From assembly GCA_964432595.1 (NCBI GenBank), contig CAYSOF010000027.1, positions 1-64,000 on the forward strand: a stretch of DNA of 64,000 nt, in the 5' to 3' direction. The stretch is from DASYLJ01 sp964432595 (GTDB lineage Bacteria; Desulfobacterota; Binatia; DP-6). A program made the position numbers and the translations under genes. Under the pieces are notes generated by a model. The model searched no databases and was not told the origin of the DNA. It saw nothing but the letters and a program-made list of their open reading frames with translations. Shown in pieces: positions 49,343 through 57,656 of the stretch (the stretch's first letter is position 1; each line of letters opens with the position of its first letter).

Positions 49343-51955
49343 ATGTCGCGCACGTTCACCGTCTCGCTCGCCGTTCTGCTCGGACTGGCCACCGCCGTCC
49401 GCACCCACGCCGCCGACTGCTCGGGCGGCGGGCTGCGTGGCGTCGAGGTCGGGCCGGGAAAGGCGCGGCTCCAGGCCACCGTCACCCGCGCCGGCCTCAC
49501 GCCGGCGTCGTTCGTGGCCGGCGGTCTCGATCTCGTCCTCGAGGACGCCGACGACGGCACCATCGTCTACCGGCTGCAGCTGCCGGCGGAGCGGTTCGTC
49601 ACGCGCGGCAAGGCGACGAAGTACGATCGGCGCGGCAGCCTCGAGGGGACGCTGCGCGTCCGCCAGCTGTCGGGGCAGGCCGACACGATCGTGCTGGACC
49701 TGCGCGACACCCGCGCGACCACGGCCAACACGAGCAGCAACCGCAACCTGCGCGTCCGCTTCGGGCTCGCCGCGGGCGCATGCGCGCGGACCTGCGTCGC
49801 GGCCTGCGAGACGCGCGCCGTCGGGCGCCTCGCCTGCAAGCGCGGCGCCGACTACGTGCCGTTCGCCGACCAGGGCTTCGGCCAGCGCACGCGGCGCAGC
49901 AACGCGACGACGTCGGGCTTCTGCGGCCTGCACGTCGTGGCCGAGGATCCGTGCGATTTCCTGATCGACGAGCGCTGCGTCCTGCCCTACCCGTCGTCGC
50001 GCTTCCTGCGCACCGACGCGTCGACGCCGACCGGGCTCCGCGTCCACTACCCGGCCGACGCGCTGCCGGCGAACACGTCGGGCAAGCACATCGATCCGAC
50101 CGACTGGAACACGCTCGACGGCTTCAGCCCCGGTCCGGTGATTTTGGCGCTCTTCCCCGACACCGGCCATGCGGTCGACCTCGACGCGTCGGGCGCGCCG
50201 TTCCACACGAGCTACGCGCGCTCGCTCGAGGCCGACAGCCCGACGGTGCTGCTCGCCGCGGACGGCGAGCGCGTCGTCCACTTCGCCGAGATGGATCAGC
50301 AGAGCAGCCCGACCGACGTCCAGAACAAGGCGCTCATCATCCGTCCAGGCACGCGCCTCGACAATGCGAGCCGCTACGTCGTCGCCATCCGCGACCTCGT
50401 GGACACCGAGGGCACGCCGATCGCGCCGCGGCTCGCGTTCCGCGCGCTGCGCGACGGCGTCGACACCGCGACGCTGCAGACGATCTGCGGCGCCGGCTGC
50501 GCGGCGGCGATCGACGCGCGCCGGCCGCTCTTCGAGGACGTCTTCGCGCGGCTCGAGGCCGCCGGCGTCGAGCGCGACGGCCTGCTGCTCGCGTGGGACT
50601 TCACGACGGCCAGCACGTCGGCGCTCACCGACTGGATCGTCGCGGTGCGCGACCAGGCGTTCGCGCTCGGCACGCCGTCGTTCACGGTGACCGGAGTCGA
50701 CAACGGCAACGGCGCCGGCCGCAACGCGAACATCTATGCGCGCATCTCGGGGACGTTCCAGGCGCCGCTGTTCATGACGGCCGACGCACCCGCGTCGCGG
50801 CTCAACCTCGTCGACGGCGTGCCGCGCCAGAACGGGTGGGCCACGGTGCCCTTCGTCGTCGACGTGCCGCACTTCGCGGTGAACGCCGGCGGCGCGCCGC
50901 GTCCGGTGCGTCCGACGCTCTGGGGCCACGGGCTCCTCGGCAACCGCGGCCAGGTCGGCTCGCTGTCGACGCTGGCGAACGGGTTCGGGTTCGTCATCGG
51001 GGGCGTCGACATGCAGGGCATGTCCGACCAGGACACGGTGCCCGGCATCCTCCCGGCGATCGCCGACTACTCGAACTTCCACAACATCCCGGAGCGCCTG
51101 CACCAGGGCTTCCTGCACCACCTGCTGCTCGGCCGCCTGATGCTCGACCCGGTGCTGGGGTTCAACTCGCATCCGGCGTTCGCGTTCGGCGATCCGCCGA
51201 CGCCGATCATCGACACGACCGAGGTCTACTACTCGGGCGGCAGCCAGGGCGGCATCTTCGGCGCGGCCATCATGTCGATCGCGGAGGACTTCAAGCGCGG
51301 CTTCCTCGCGGTGCCCGGCTCGAACTACAGCACGCTCCTCCACCGCAGCATCGACTTCAACCCGTTCCTGGCCGCGTCGCGCGCGTCGTACCCGAATCGG
51401 CTCGACGAGCAGCTGATTCTCGCGCTCAACCAGCAGCTGTGGGACCGCGCCGAGCCGCAGGGCTACATGGACCACCTCGTCGCCGGCACGCTCTCCGATC
51501 CGCCGGTGCCGCACAAGGTGCTGCTGCACATGGCGACGTACGACTCCGAGGTCTCGAACGTGTCGACGGAGATCATGGCGCGCTCGCTCGGCATCCCGCA
51601 GGTCGTTCCCGCGGCGCGCAGCTTCTTCCAGATCCCGGAGATGGCGGCGCCGTACGACGGCTCGGCGTTCGTCGAGGTGAACCCGATGCTCGGCTTCTCG
51701 CGCTGCAACACGCCCGCGGGCGACAATCCGGGCCTGCCCTGCGAGGACGCGAGCGACTGCCCGGCGGCCGGCGACAACCCGGCGCGCACGGTCTGCGACG
51801 CCGGCGTCCCGCCGCTGTCGAATACGGCGCCGCGCTTCAACAACCGCGCCCACGGCTCGACGGGCAATCCCACGACCGGCGCGCAGATCGACGCGTTCCT
51901 CCGGCCGGACGGCACGATCCAGAACTTCTGCGACGGGCCGTGTGATCCGGAGTGA
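49343..51955 (+). CDS. Large secreted lipase-like alpha/beta hydrolase
   Basis: An 870-residue exported protein. After a signal peptide (to about residue 23) there is a beta-rich N-terminal domain and a Cys-containing linker (CARTCVAACETRAVGRLAC), then a region beginning DFLIDERCVLPYPSSRFLR that is shared with 'virulence factor lipase' proteins. The hydrolase core shows VRPTLWGHGLLGNRGQ for the oxyanion hole and VYYSGGSQGGIFGAAIMS with the nucleophile Ser in GGSQGG. The tail is Cys-rich (RCNTPAGDNPGLPCEDASDC). It probably acts outside the cell on lipids or esters. It has a purine-rich TGGGGG before ATG 49343 and no operon partners. Confidence 0.85.
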   Translation: MSRTFTVSLAVLLGLATAVRTHAADCSGGGLRGVEVGPGKARLQATVTRAGLTPASFVAGGLDLVLEDADDGTIVYRLQLPAERFVTRGKATKYDRRGSLEGTLRVRQLSGQADTIVLDLRDTRATTANTSSNRNLRVRFGLAAGACARTCVAACETRAVGRLACKRGADYVPFADQGFGQRTRRSNATTSGFCGLHVVAEDPCDFLIDERCVLPYPSSRFLRTDASTPTGLRVHYPADALPANTSGKHIDPTDWNTLDGFSPGPVILALFPDTGHAVDLDASGAPFHTSYARSLEADSPTVLLAADGERVVHFAEMDQQSSPTDVQNKALIIRPGTRLDNASRYVVAIRDLVDTEGTPIAPRLAFRALRDGVDTATLQTICGAGCAAAIDARRPLFEDVFARLEAAGVERDGLLLAWDFTTASTSALTDWIVAVRDQAFALGTPSFTVTGVDNGNGAGRNANIYARISGTFQAPLFMTADAPASRLNLVDGVPRQNGWATVPFVVDVPHFAVNAGGAPRPVRPTLWGHGLLGNRGQVGSLSTLANGFGFVIGGVDMQGMSDQDTVPGILPAIADYSNFHNIPERLHQGFLHHLLLGRLMLDPVLGFNSHPAFAFGDPPTPIIDTTEVYYSGGSQGGIFGAAIMSIAEDFKRGFLAVPGSNYSTLLHRSIDFNPFLAASRASYPNRLDEQLILALNQQLWDRAEPQGYMDHLVAGTLSDPPVPHKVLLHMATYDSEVSNVSTEIMARSLGIPQVVPAARSFFQIPEMAAPYDGSAFVEVNPMLGFSRCNTPAGDNPGLPCEDASDCPAAGDNPARTVCDAGVPPLSNTAPRFNNRAHGSTGNPTTGAQIDAFLRPDGTIQNFCDGPCDPE

Positions 51956-51970
51956 GCCGTCTGGCGATGC

Positions 51971-52107
51971 GCGGTGGACGTGGGGCGTGCGTGGTCAGCG
52001 CTCGCCTTCCTCGCCGTAAGCGCGCCGCTACGCGCTGGGAGCTCCTGCCCAGCACGTAGCGCGCGCTAACGGCTGCGGACTCGCTCTGCACACCCCACGT
52101 CCACCGC
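51971..52107. repeat. Long-stem imperfect palindrome B
   Basis: The arms are 69 and 60 bases (51971-52039 and 52048-52107) around an 8-base loop. The outer 15 bases GCGGTGGACGTGGGG pair perfectly, and the inner part pairs with a few mismatches and two small gaps. The core motifs TCGCCGTAAGCGCGCCG (52011-52027) and GCGCGCTAACGGCTGCGG (52061-52078) match those of palindrome A. It lies just after the secreted lipase gene, in the convergent gap before arsS. Confidence 0.87.
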
Positions 52108-52192
52108 TGTCACCGACGAGCTCCGATCGCCGACACGCACAGCCAGAACCGGCACCGATCGAGCGTCCGGCGATCGGAGCCGCGATGGTGAA

Positions 52193-52326
52193 GCGGGGGC
52201 GGTGTGCGTGGTCAGCGCTCGCCCGCAGGCGTCAGCGCGCGCAACGATGCGTGCTGCGCCGTGACGGCTCCTCGAGGCGCGCTGACGCCGAGGACGGCGA
52301 GCGCAGACCACGCACACCGCCCCCGC
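52193..52326. repeat. Long-stem imperfect palindrome C
   Basis: The arms are 48 and 50 bases (52193-52240 and 52277-52326) with a 36-base loop. The outer 21 bases, starting GCGGGGGCGGTGTGCGTGG at 52193, pair perfectly, then nine and thirteen more bases pair after short mismatches. Twenty bases of its left arm (GTGCGTGGTCAGCGCTCGCC, 52204-52223) are identical to 51987-52006 in palindrome B. It ends 20 bases before the arsS stop. Confidence 0.87.
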
Positions 52327-52345
52327 GCACCGCAGAACGTCGAAC

Positions 52346-53284
52346 TCAGCCGAGCGCGCCGCCGCAGCTCGATCCCTGGCCCGCGGTGCAGCCGTAACAG
52401 TGGGTGCCCGTCGCGATGCGACGGGGCAGCTCGCCGTCGAGCAGGTCGCGCAGATGCCGGCGCCCCTCGCCGGGCGCCAGCTGCAACATCTGGTTGAAGT
52501 CGCAGTCGTAGAGCCATCCCCACGGATCGACGCTCACGAGCGCCCGGCACATGACGCGGTCGAGGTTGGCGTCGCGGTGCGCGTCACGAAGCGCGTCCAT
52601 GTACGCCTCGAAGCGCCCGTGCGACACGAGCCAGGAGCCGAAGCGTTGGATCGGCATGTTGGCGAGCGTGTAGAGGCTCGTGAACTCGATGCCGAAGCGC
52701 TCGCGCAGCAGGCCGCGGTAGTCCGCTTCGAGCACGTCCTGCGGCGGTGGCAGGAACGCCCCGTTCGGGTTGTAGACGAGGCGCAGCGGCAGCACGCGGC
52801 CGTAACCGAGCGCGTTCAGCGTGCGAAGCGCGCGGATCGAGGCGTCGAACGCGCCGTCGCCGCGCTGGGCGTCCACGTTCGCCTGGCTGTGGCACGGCAG
52901 CGACGCGATCACCTCGACGCCGTGGGCGGCGAGGAACTCGCCGACCCACTCGTACCCGTCCTCCGCCATGATCGTCGGGTTGAGGCGGTCCATCACGTGC
53001 AGACCCGCGTCGCGCGCGGCCGATACGAGCCAGCGGAAGTCGGGATTCATCTCGGGCGAGCCGCCGGTGAGGTCCAGCGTGCCGACGCCGCGGCGGGCGG
53101 CGACGTCCAGCGCCAGCGTCATCGTGTCGCGCTCCATCCGTTCGGTGCGACGCGGCCCCGCGCCGACGTGACAGTGGACGCAGCTCAGGTTGCAACGGTA
53201 GCCGAGGTTCAGCTGCAGGGTGTCGAGACGCTCGCGGACGAGCGGCGGAAACTCGCCGCGCAGCATGGGCGTCGTGTCACGCAT
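52346..53284 (-). CDS. arsS: Arsenosugar biosynthesis radical SAM protein ArsS
   Basis: A 312-residue radical SAM/Cys-rich protein (TIGR04167, once 'rSAM/selenodomain'). The FeS motif is CNLSCVHC with Cys31, Cys35 and Cys38 in LGYRCNLSCVHCHVGAGPRR, followed by TLDLTGGSPEMNPDFRWLV. The C-terminal Cys-rich domain shows VMCRAL, LYDCDFNQML and HCYGCTAGQGSSCGG. ArsS adds the 5'-deoxyadenosyl group of SAM to dimethylarsenite, giving 5'-deoxy-5'-dimethylarsinoyl-adenosine. It is the last gene of a leftward operon and overlaps the hydroxylase gene by eight bases. ArsM, which supplies the methylated arsenic, is not in the window. Confidence 0.9.
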   Translation of the reverse strand: MRDTTPMLRGEFPPLVRERLDTLQLNLGYRCNLSCVHCHVGAGPRRTERMERDTMTLALDVAARRGVGTLDLTGGSPEMNPDFRWLVSAARDAGLHVMDRLNPTIMAEDGYEWVGEFLAAHGVEVIASLPCHSQANVDAQRGDGAFDASIRALRTLNALGYGRVLPLRLVYNPNGAFLPPPQDVLEADYRGLLRERFGIEFTSLYTLANMPIQRFGSWLVSHGRFEAYMDALRDAHRDANLDRVMCRALVSVDPWGWLYDCDFNQMLQLAPGEGRRHLRDLLDGELPRRIATGTHCYGCTAGQGSSCGGALG

Positions 53285-54077
53285 CGCCGTCCGGGTTCTG
53301 GCACGGCCGAAACGGCTGCACCAGCACGCCGCCGAGCGACGCCGGCGCGCGCCAGCCGGGCACGCCGATGCGCATGGTCGCCTCCGGCTCGCTCGACGTG
53401 GCGCGCAGGCTTCCGAACAGCCGGTCCCACAGCGACGTCGTGAAGCCGTAGTTGTTGTCGCGCTCCTCGCGCCGCACGGAGTGATGGATGCGGTGGAGCG
53501 ACGGGGTGACGAGCACGGCACGCGCGACGTGCTCGAGCCGGGACGGCAGCGCGGCGTCGGCGTGGGTCCACAGGCTGCCCGCCGACAGCAGCACCTCGAA
53601 GAGCACGACGGCGATGGCGGGCGGCCCGAGGACCGCGACCACCCCCAGCTTCACCGCCATCGACAGCGCGATCTCGAGCGGATGGAAGCGCACACCGGTC
53701 GTGACGTCGATCGCGAGGTCGGTGTGATGCACGCGGTGCAGCGGCCAGAGCGCCGGCATCCGATGCATGAGCCGGTGCTGCCAGTAGATGGCGAGGTCGA
53801 GCGCCAGCACGCCGACGGCCACCTCGACGGCCGCCGGCCATGCCACCGCGTGCAGCAGCCCCTCGCCGCGCAGCGCGAGCCCGACGGCGAGGACCGGAAA
53901 CGCCAGTCGCAGCAGGGCCGTGTTCACAACGGCCAGCGACAGGTTGACGCCCTGGCGCCATGCCGGTCGCGCGTCGCCGCGCACCGGCCAGCGCCGCTCG
54001 GCGGCCGCGCACAGCGCGAAGACCACGAGGAAGGCGCCGAGGCGGATCCCGGCCTCGTGGGCGACCAGCGCGCTCAC
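53277..54077 (-). CDS. Sterol desaturase/fatty acid hydroxylase-family membrane di-iron enzyme
   Basis: A 266-residue membrane protein with the eight-His pattern of the fatty acid hydroxylase superfamily: WQHRLMHRMPALWPLHRVHHTDL, RFHPLEI and HRIHHSVRREERDNNYG. Hydrophobic segments lie at the N-terminus and around residues 50-110. Family members hydroxylate or desaturate lipids and include alkylglycerol monooxygenase. The start is GTG 54077, overlapping the upstream stop (GTGA). Its place between arsS and the TIGR04282 gene suggests it modifies the lipid or sugar product of the pathway; that is inference. Confidence 0.9.
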   Translation of the reverse strand: MSALVAHEAGIRLGAFLVVFALCAAAERRWPVRGDARPAWRQGVNLSLAVVNTALLRLAFPVLAVGLALRGEGLLHAVAWPAAVEVAVGVLALDLAIYWQHRLMHRMPALWPLHRVHHTDLAIDVTTGVRFHPLEIALSMAVKLGVVAVLGPPAIAVVLFEVLLSAGSLWTHADAALPSRLEHVARAVLVTPSLHRIHHSVRREERDNNYGFTTSLWDRLFGSLRATSSEPEATMRIGVPGWRAPASLGGVLVQPFRPCQNPDGDA

Positions 54078-54718
54078 GGCCGGCGCATCCAGTCCGCCAG
54101 CGCGCGTTGCGCCGGCAGCGGATCGGGCAGCGCGAGGAGCTCGGCCAGCACGTGCGGCAGGTCCTCGGCGCGGTCCGCGTCGGTCAACGTCGGGAGGACG
54201 TGCAACGCGCCGTACGCGTCGAGGGCCGCCCGGAAGTCGCGCGCCGTCTCGCGCGCACTGTACCGCACGCTCGTCCAGACGGCATCCGGCGGCGCGACGT
54301 TGCCGCCGAAGAGCCAGAAGCCGCCGTCGCGCGACGGCCCGAGCGCCAGCCGGGCCGCGGCCGCTTCCAGCCACGCGGCCGCGTCGCGCAGCACCGGGGC
54401 CGACACCTGCGGCGCGTCGGCGCCGAGCAGCAGACCGCTCCCGTGGCGCGCGACCAGCGTCGCGTGGACGCGCGCCATGCGCGCTCCGAGCCCGCCGTCG
54501 CCTTGCGGAATGACGGGCAGGCCGGGCCACGCGGACGCCGCGTCCGGCTCGGCCACGGCCCAGTACCCGGCCACGCCCGCCTGTGCGACCACGTCGGCGA
54601 CGGCGGCCGCCGCACGCCGATACCAGTCCTCCGCCCAGGCCTGCCCGCGCGCCGCCGCGAGACGGCTCTTCACGGGCGACCGGCCCGGCGTCTTCACGAA
54701 GATGGCGAGGCCGCTCAT
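54074..54718 (-). CDS. TIGR04282/DUF2064 arsenosugar-associated glycosyltransferase
   Basis: A 214-residue GT-A-like protein. It begins GLAIFVKTPGRSPVKSRLAA, the DUF2064 signature resembling nucleotidyltransferase/CofC-like loops, and continues with LLLGADAPQVSAPVLRDAA and ALGPSRDGGFWLFGG. TIGR04282 ('rSAM/selenodomain-associated transferase 1') is a frequent neighbour of arsS and is annotated as an arsenosugar biosynthesis glycosyltransferase. It overlaps the genes on both sides by four bases. The donor and acceptor are unknown. Confidence 0.9.
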   Translation of the reverse strand: MSGLAIFVKTPGRSPVKSRLAAARGQAWAEDWYRRAAAAVADVVAQAGVAGYWAVAEPDAASAWPGLPVIPQGDGGLGARMARVHATLVARHGSGLLLGADAPQVSAPVLRDAAAWLEAAAARLALGPSRDGGFWLFGGNVAPPDAVWTSVRYSARETARDFRAALDAYGALHVLPTLTDADRAEDLPHVLAELLALPDPLPAQRALADWMRRP

Positions 54719-55389
54719 TGTCGCGCCGCCGCGCGCGAGAAGCGGCGCGCCTGTCGCCAGCTCTCCTGAAGCGTCGCGACCGTCGTCGCGAGCCAGCCGT
54801 GCTGGGCGTAGCGCCGGCCGCTCGTGTAGAGCGGCGCGCCGACGGCCCGCAGCGGCAGGCCGCGTCGCCGCGCGCGCCAGACGAGGTCGTGGTCTTCGCC
54901 GCGCGCGATCGCGGCATCGAAGCCGCCGAGCTCGTCGAAGACGGCGCGCGGGAGGACGAGGCCCTGGTCGCCGAACGGCAGGCCGAGCACGCGACTCCGG
55001 AGCCAGGCCCCCATCGCGTTCACGCGGAGCAGCGCCGGGCCGTCGAAGAAGCGCAGGTCGAAGTAGCCGACGGCCGGCGCGCCGGCGGCGACGAACGCCG
55101 CCAGCGCCGGCAGCGTGCGCGGCGAGAGCCGCGAATCGGCGTGGACGAACCACAGCCACGGCCGCGTGGCCGCGGCGGCGCCGGCGTTCTGCTGGAGCGC
55201 GCGGCCCGGTGACGTCGCGAGGCGCCGCCAGCGCGGCGCGCACGCGACCTCGTGCCCGGACGCGCAGACGGCGATCAGCTCCGCGGCGGCGGGCAACACG
55301 TCGAGCGCCGCCGCCAGCTCCCGCGCGAGCGTGTCACCCGGGCCGATCGGCACGACGACGCTCACGCTCGCCAGCGGCCCCGCCGTCAT
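54715..55389 (-). CDS. TIGR04283 arsenosugar-associated family 2 glycosyltransferase
   Basis: A 224-residue GT2 enzyme. VSVVVPIGPGDTLARELAAAL is the nucleotide-binding strand, WFVHADSRLSP carries the metal-binding HADS/DxD-like motif, and FGDQGLVLPRAVFDELGGF plus RGEDHDLVWRAR fit the acceptor and catalytic region. TIGR04283 ('rSAM/selenodomain-associated transferase 2') usually travels with TIGR04282 and arsS. It lacks membrane segments. It starts at ATG 55389, overlapping the reductase stop. Likely role: moving a sugar onto, or building the aglycone of, an arsenosugar. Confidence 0.92.
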   Translation of the reverse strand: MTAGPLASVSVVVPIGPGDTLARELAAALDVLPAAAELIAVCASGHEVACAPRWRRLATSPGRALQQNAGAAAATRPWLWFVHADSRLSPRTLPALAAFVAAGAPAVGYFDLRFFDGPALLRVNAMGAWLRSRVLGLPFGDQGLVLPRAVFDELGGFDAAIARGEDHDLVWRARRRGLPLRAVGAPLYTSGRRYAQHGWLATTVATLQESWRQARRFSRAAARQ

Positions 55390-57530
55390 CCGCGCCGCCA
55401 CGCGAAGAAGCGCTCGGCCCAGCGCAACGCGCCCTGCGGTGCGTGCGCCTTGCGCCACACGCCCGCGGCGAATTTGTTGGCCTCGGCCATGGTCGGGTAC
55501 ACGTGGATCGTCCCGAGCACCTTGCCCAGGCCGATGCCGTGCTTCATCGCGAGCACCAGCTCGGCGAGGAGCTCCGCGGCGTGCGCGCCGACGACCGCCG
55601 CGCCGAGAATGGTGTCCTTGCCCGGCGGGGTCAGCACCTTCACGAATCCCGTCTCGGCGCCATCGGCGATGGCGCGATCGAGGTCGTCCAGCGCGTAGCG
55701 CGTGACCTCGACGGCGATCCCGCGCTCCCGCGCCTCGTCTTCGGAGAGCCCGACGCGCGCGACCTCGGGCTCGGTGAAGGTGGCCCACGGGATGACGCGG
55801 TAGTCGACCGGAAACGACCAGAACGGCGCCAGCAGCGCGTTCACGGTGGCGAACCACGCCTGGTGCGCCGCGACGTGCGTGAACTGGAACGGCCCGGTGG
55901 CGTCGCCGCACACGAAGATGTTGGGAACGCTGGTCCGCATGAGCCCGTCGGCCTCGATCGTACCGCGCTCGGTGAGGCGCACGCCGACCCTGTCCAGCCC
56001 GAAGCCCTCGACGTTCGCCTGCCGGCCGAGCGCCAGCAGCATCGCGTCGAAGGCGAACGTCACTTCGGCGCCGTCGGCGAGGCGCTCGCACACGAGCCGC
56101 CCCGGCTCGACGCGCAGCGCGCGATGGCCGGCGGCCACGACGAGACCCTCGGCACGAAATCGCGCGTCGACGGCGCTCGCGGCGTCGGCGTCCTCGCGCG
56201 GCAGCAGACGCGGCGCCATCTCGATCAGCGTGACGGCGCTGCCGAAGCGGGCGAACGCCTGCGCCAGCTCGCATCCGACCGGCCCGCCGCCGAGCACGAC
56301 CATCCGCGGCGGCAGCTCGCGCAGGTCCCACACGGTGTCGCTGGTGAGGTACGGGACCGACTCGAGCCCGGGAAGTCGCGGCACCAGCGGCCGCGCGCCG
56401 GTCGCCAGCACGATGGTGCGCGCCGACAGTCGGCGGCCGTCGACGTCGACCTCCCACGGCGACGTCAGCCGCGCCTCGCCAAGGACGACGTCGACGCCCA
56501 TGCCGCGATAGCGCTCGACGGAGTCGTGCGGCGCGATGGCGGCGATCACCTGCCGGACGCGTGCCATGGCGTCGGCGAAGTCGAAGTCCGCGGTCATCGC
56601 CCGGATGCCGTACCGCCGGCTGTCGCGCGCCTCGGCCAGGAGCCGGGCGGTGCGCAGGAGGGCCTTCGACGGCACGCAGCCGGTGTTGAGACAGTCGCCG
56701 CCCATCCGGTGCTTCTCGACGAGCGCGACGCGGGCCTTCACCGTCGACCCGATGAGCGCGGACACCAGCCCCGCCGAGCCGGCGCCGACGACGACGAGGT
56801 CGTAGTCGAAGCGCGCGGGCTTCGTGAACCGCCGGTAGACCCGGCGCGCCGCGAGCCGGCGCGTCACCCACCGCGTCGCGAGGGGCAGCACGCCGAGGAT
56901 GGCGAACGCGCCCAGCAACCCCGGCGACAGCACGTCGCCCGGCCCCGAGATCGCCGCCAGCTGCGTGCCGGCATACACGTACGCGAGCGTGCCGGGCAGC
57001 ATGCCCAGCTGGCTCACCCAGTAGAAGGTGCGAAGCGGCAGCGGCGTCAGGCCGGCCAGCAGGTTCACGAGGAAGAACGGGAACACCGGAACGAGCCGGA
57101 GCGTGAAGAGGTAGAACGCGCCGTCGCGCTCGATCCCGGCGTCGACCCGCTCCAGGCGCTCGCGGTAGCGCCCGCGCAGCCCGTCGCGCAGGACGAACCG
57201 CGCCGCCAGGAAGGCGAGCGACGCACCGATCGTGCTCGCGAACGACACCAGGACGAGGCCGCGCACGACGCCGAAGAGCGCACCGGCGGCGAGCGTCATC
57301 ACCGCGGCGCCGGGCAGCGACAAGGCCGCGACCGCGACGTAGACGACGAAGAAGAGTCCCGCCGACCCCCAGGGATTGGCGGCCACCCACGTCGACAGCT
57401 CCGCCTGCCGCGCCTTCAGGTTCTGCAGGGTGAGCGTGTCGGCGACGCCGGCGCGCCACGCCCAGACCGCGACGCCGAGCACCATGATGACGACGATCCA
57501 GCGCCACGCATTCCCGCGCCCCTTCCGCAT
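55386..57530 (-). CDS. TVP38/TMEM64 membrane domain fused to a pyridine nucleotide-disulfide oxidoreductase
   Basis: A 714-residue fusion. Residues of about 10-235 are a TVP38/DedA-like membrane domain (FFVVYVAVAALSLPGAAVMTL, FTLRLVPVFPFFLVNLLAG). The rest is a class I disulfide reductase: FAD site YDLVVVGAGSAGLVSALIG, redox pair Cys280-Cys285 in GGDCLNTGCVPSK, NAD site VVLGGGPVGCELAQAF, FAD site IFVCGDATG, and the dimer domain ending HVYPTMAEAN. It resembles mercuric reductase or dihydrolipoamide dehydrogenase, without the extra mercuric Cys pair. It is the first gene of the leftward operon. It could reduce an arsenical or thiol carrier at the membrane (inference). Confidence 0.93.
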   Translation of the reverse strand: MRKGRGNAWRWIVVIMVLGVAVWAWRAGVADTLTLQNLKARQAELSTWVAANPWGSAGLFFVVYVAVAALSLPGAAVMTLAAGALFGVVRGLVLVSFASTIGASLAFLAARFVLRDGLRGRYRERLERVDAGIERDGAFYLFTLRLVPVFPFFLVNLLAGLTPLPLRTFYWVSQLGMLPGTLAYVYAGTQLAAISGPGDVLSPGLLGAFAILGVLPLATRWVTRRLAARRVYRRFTKPARFDYDLVVVGAGSAGLVSALIGSTVKARVALVEKHRMGGDCLNTGCVPSKALLRTARLLAEARDSRRYGIRAMTADFDFADAMARVRQVIAAIAPHDSVERYRGMGVDVVLGEARLTSPWEVDVDGRRLSARTIVLATGARPLVPRLPGLESVPYLTSDTVWDLRELPPRMVVLGGGPVGCELAQAFARFGSAVTLIEMAPRLLPREDADAASAVDARFRAEGLVVAAGHRALRVEPGRLVCERLADGAEVTFAFDAMLLALGRQANVEGFGLDRVGVRLTERGTIEADGLMRTSVPNIFVCGDATGPFQFTHVAAHQAWFATVNALLAPFWSFPVDYRVIPWATFTEPEVARVGLSEDEARERGIAVEVTRYALDDLDRAIADGAETGFVKVLTPPGKDTILGAAVVGAHAAELLAELVLAMKHGIGLGKVLGTIHVYPTMAEANKFAAGVWRKAHAPQGALRWAERFFAWRRG

Positions 57531-57549
57531 GCGCCCTTCTGCCAGATGT

Positions 57550-57579
57550 TTGACGCCCACCGCCACGCGCACCTATGGC
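57550..57579 (+). promoter_or_regulatory. Candidate sigma-70-like promoter for the rightward operon
   Basis: TTGACG (57550-57555) and TATGGC (57574-57579) with 18 bases between them lie in the 126-base gap between the two divergent operons. They point toward DUF547. No operator or ArsR-type palindrome is obvious in the gap. GAGGAG at 57648-57653 serves as the ribosome site, close to GTG 57657. Confidence 0.4.
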
Positions 57580-57656
57580 TACGCATGCGCCGATGCCGGC
57601 GGACCCGGCCGCGTGTCGGCGCGAACGAGCACCCGTGTGTAACGAACGAGGAGCGC

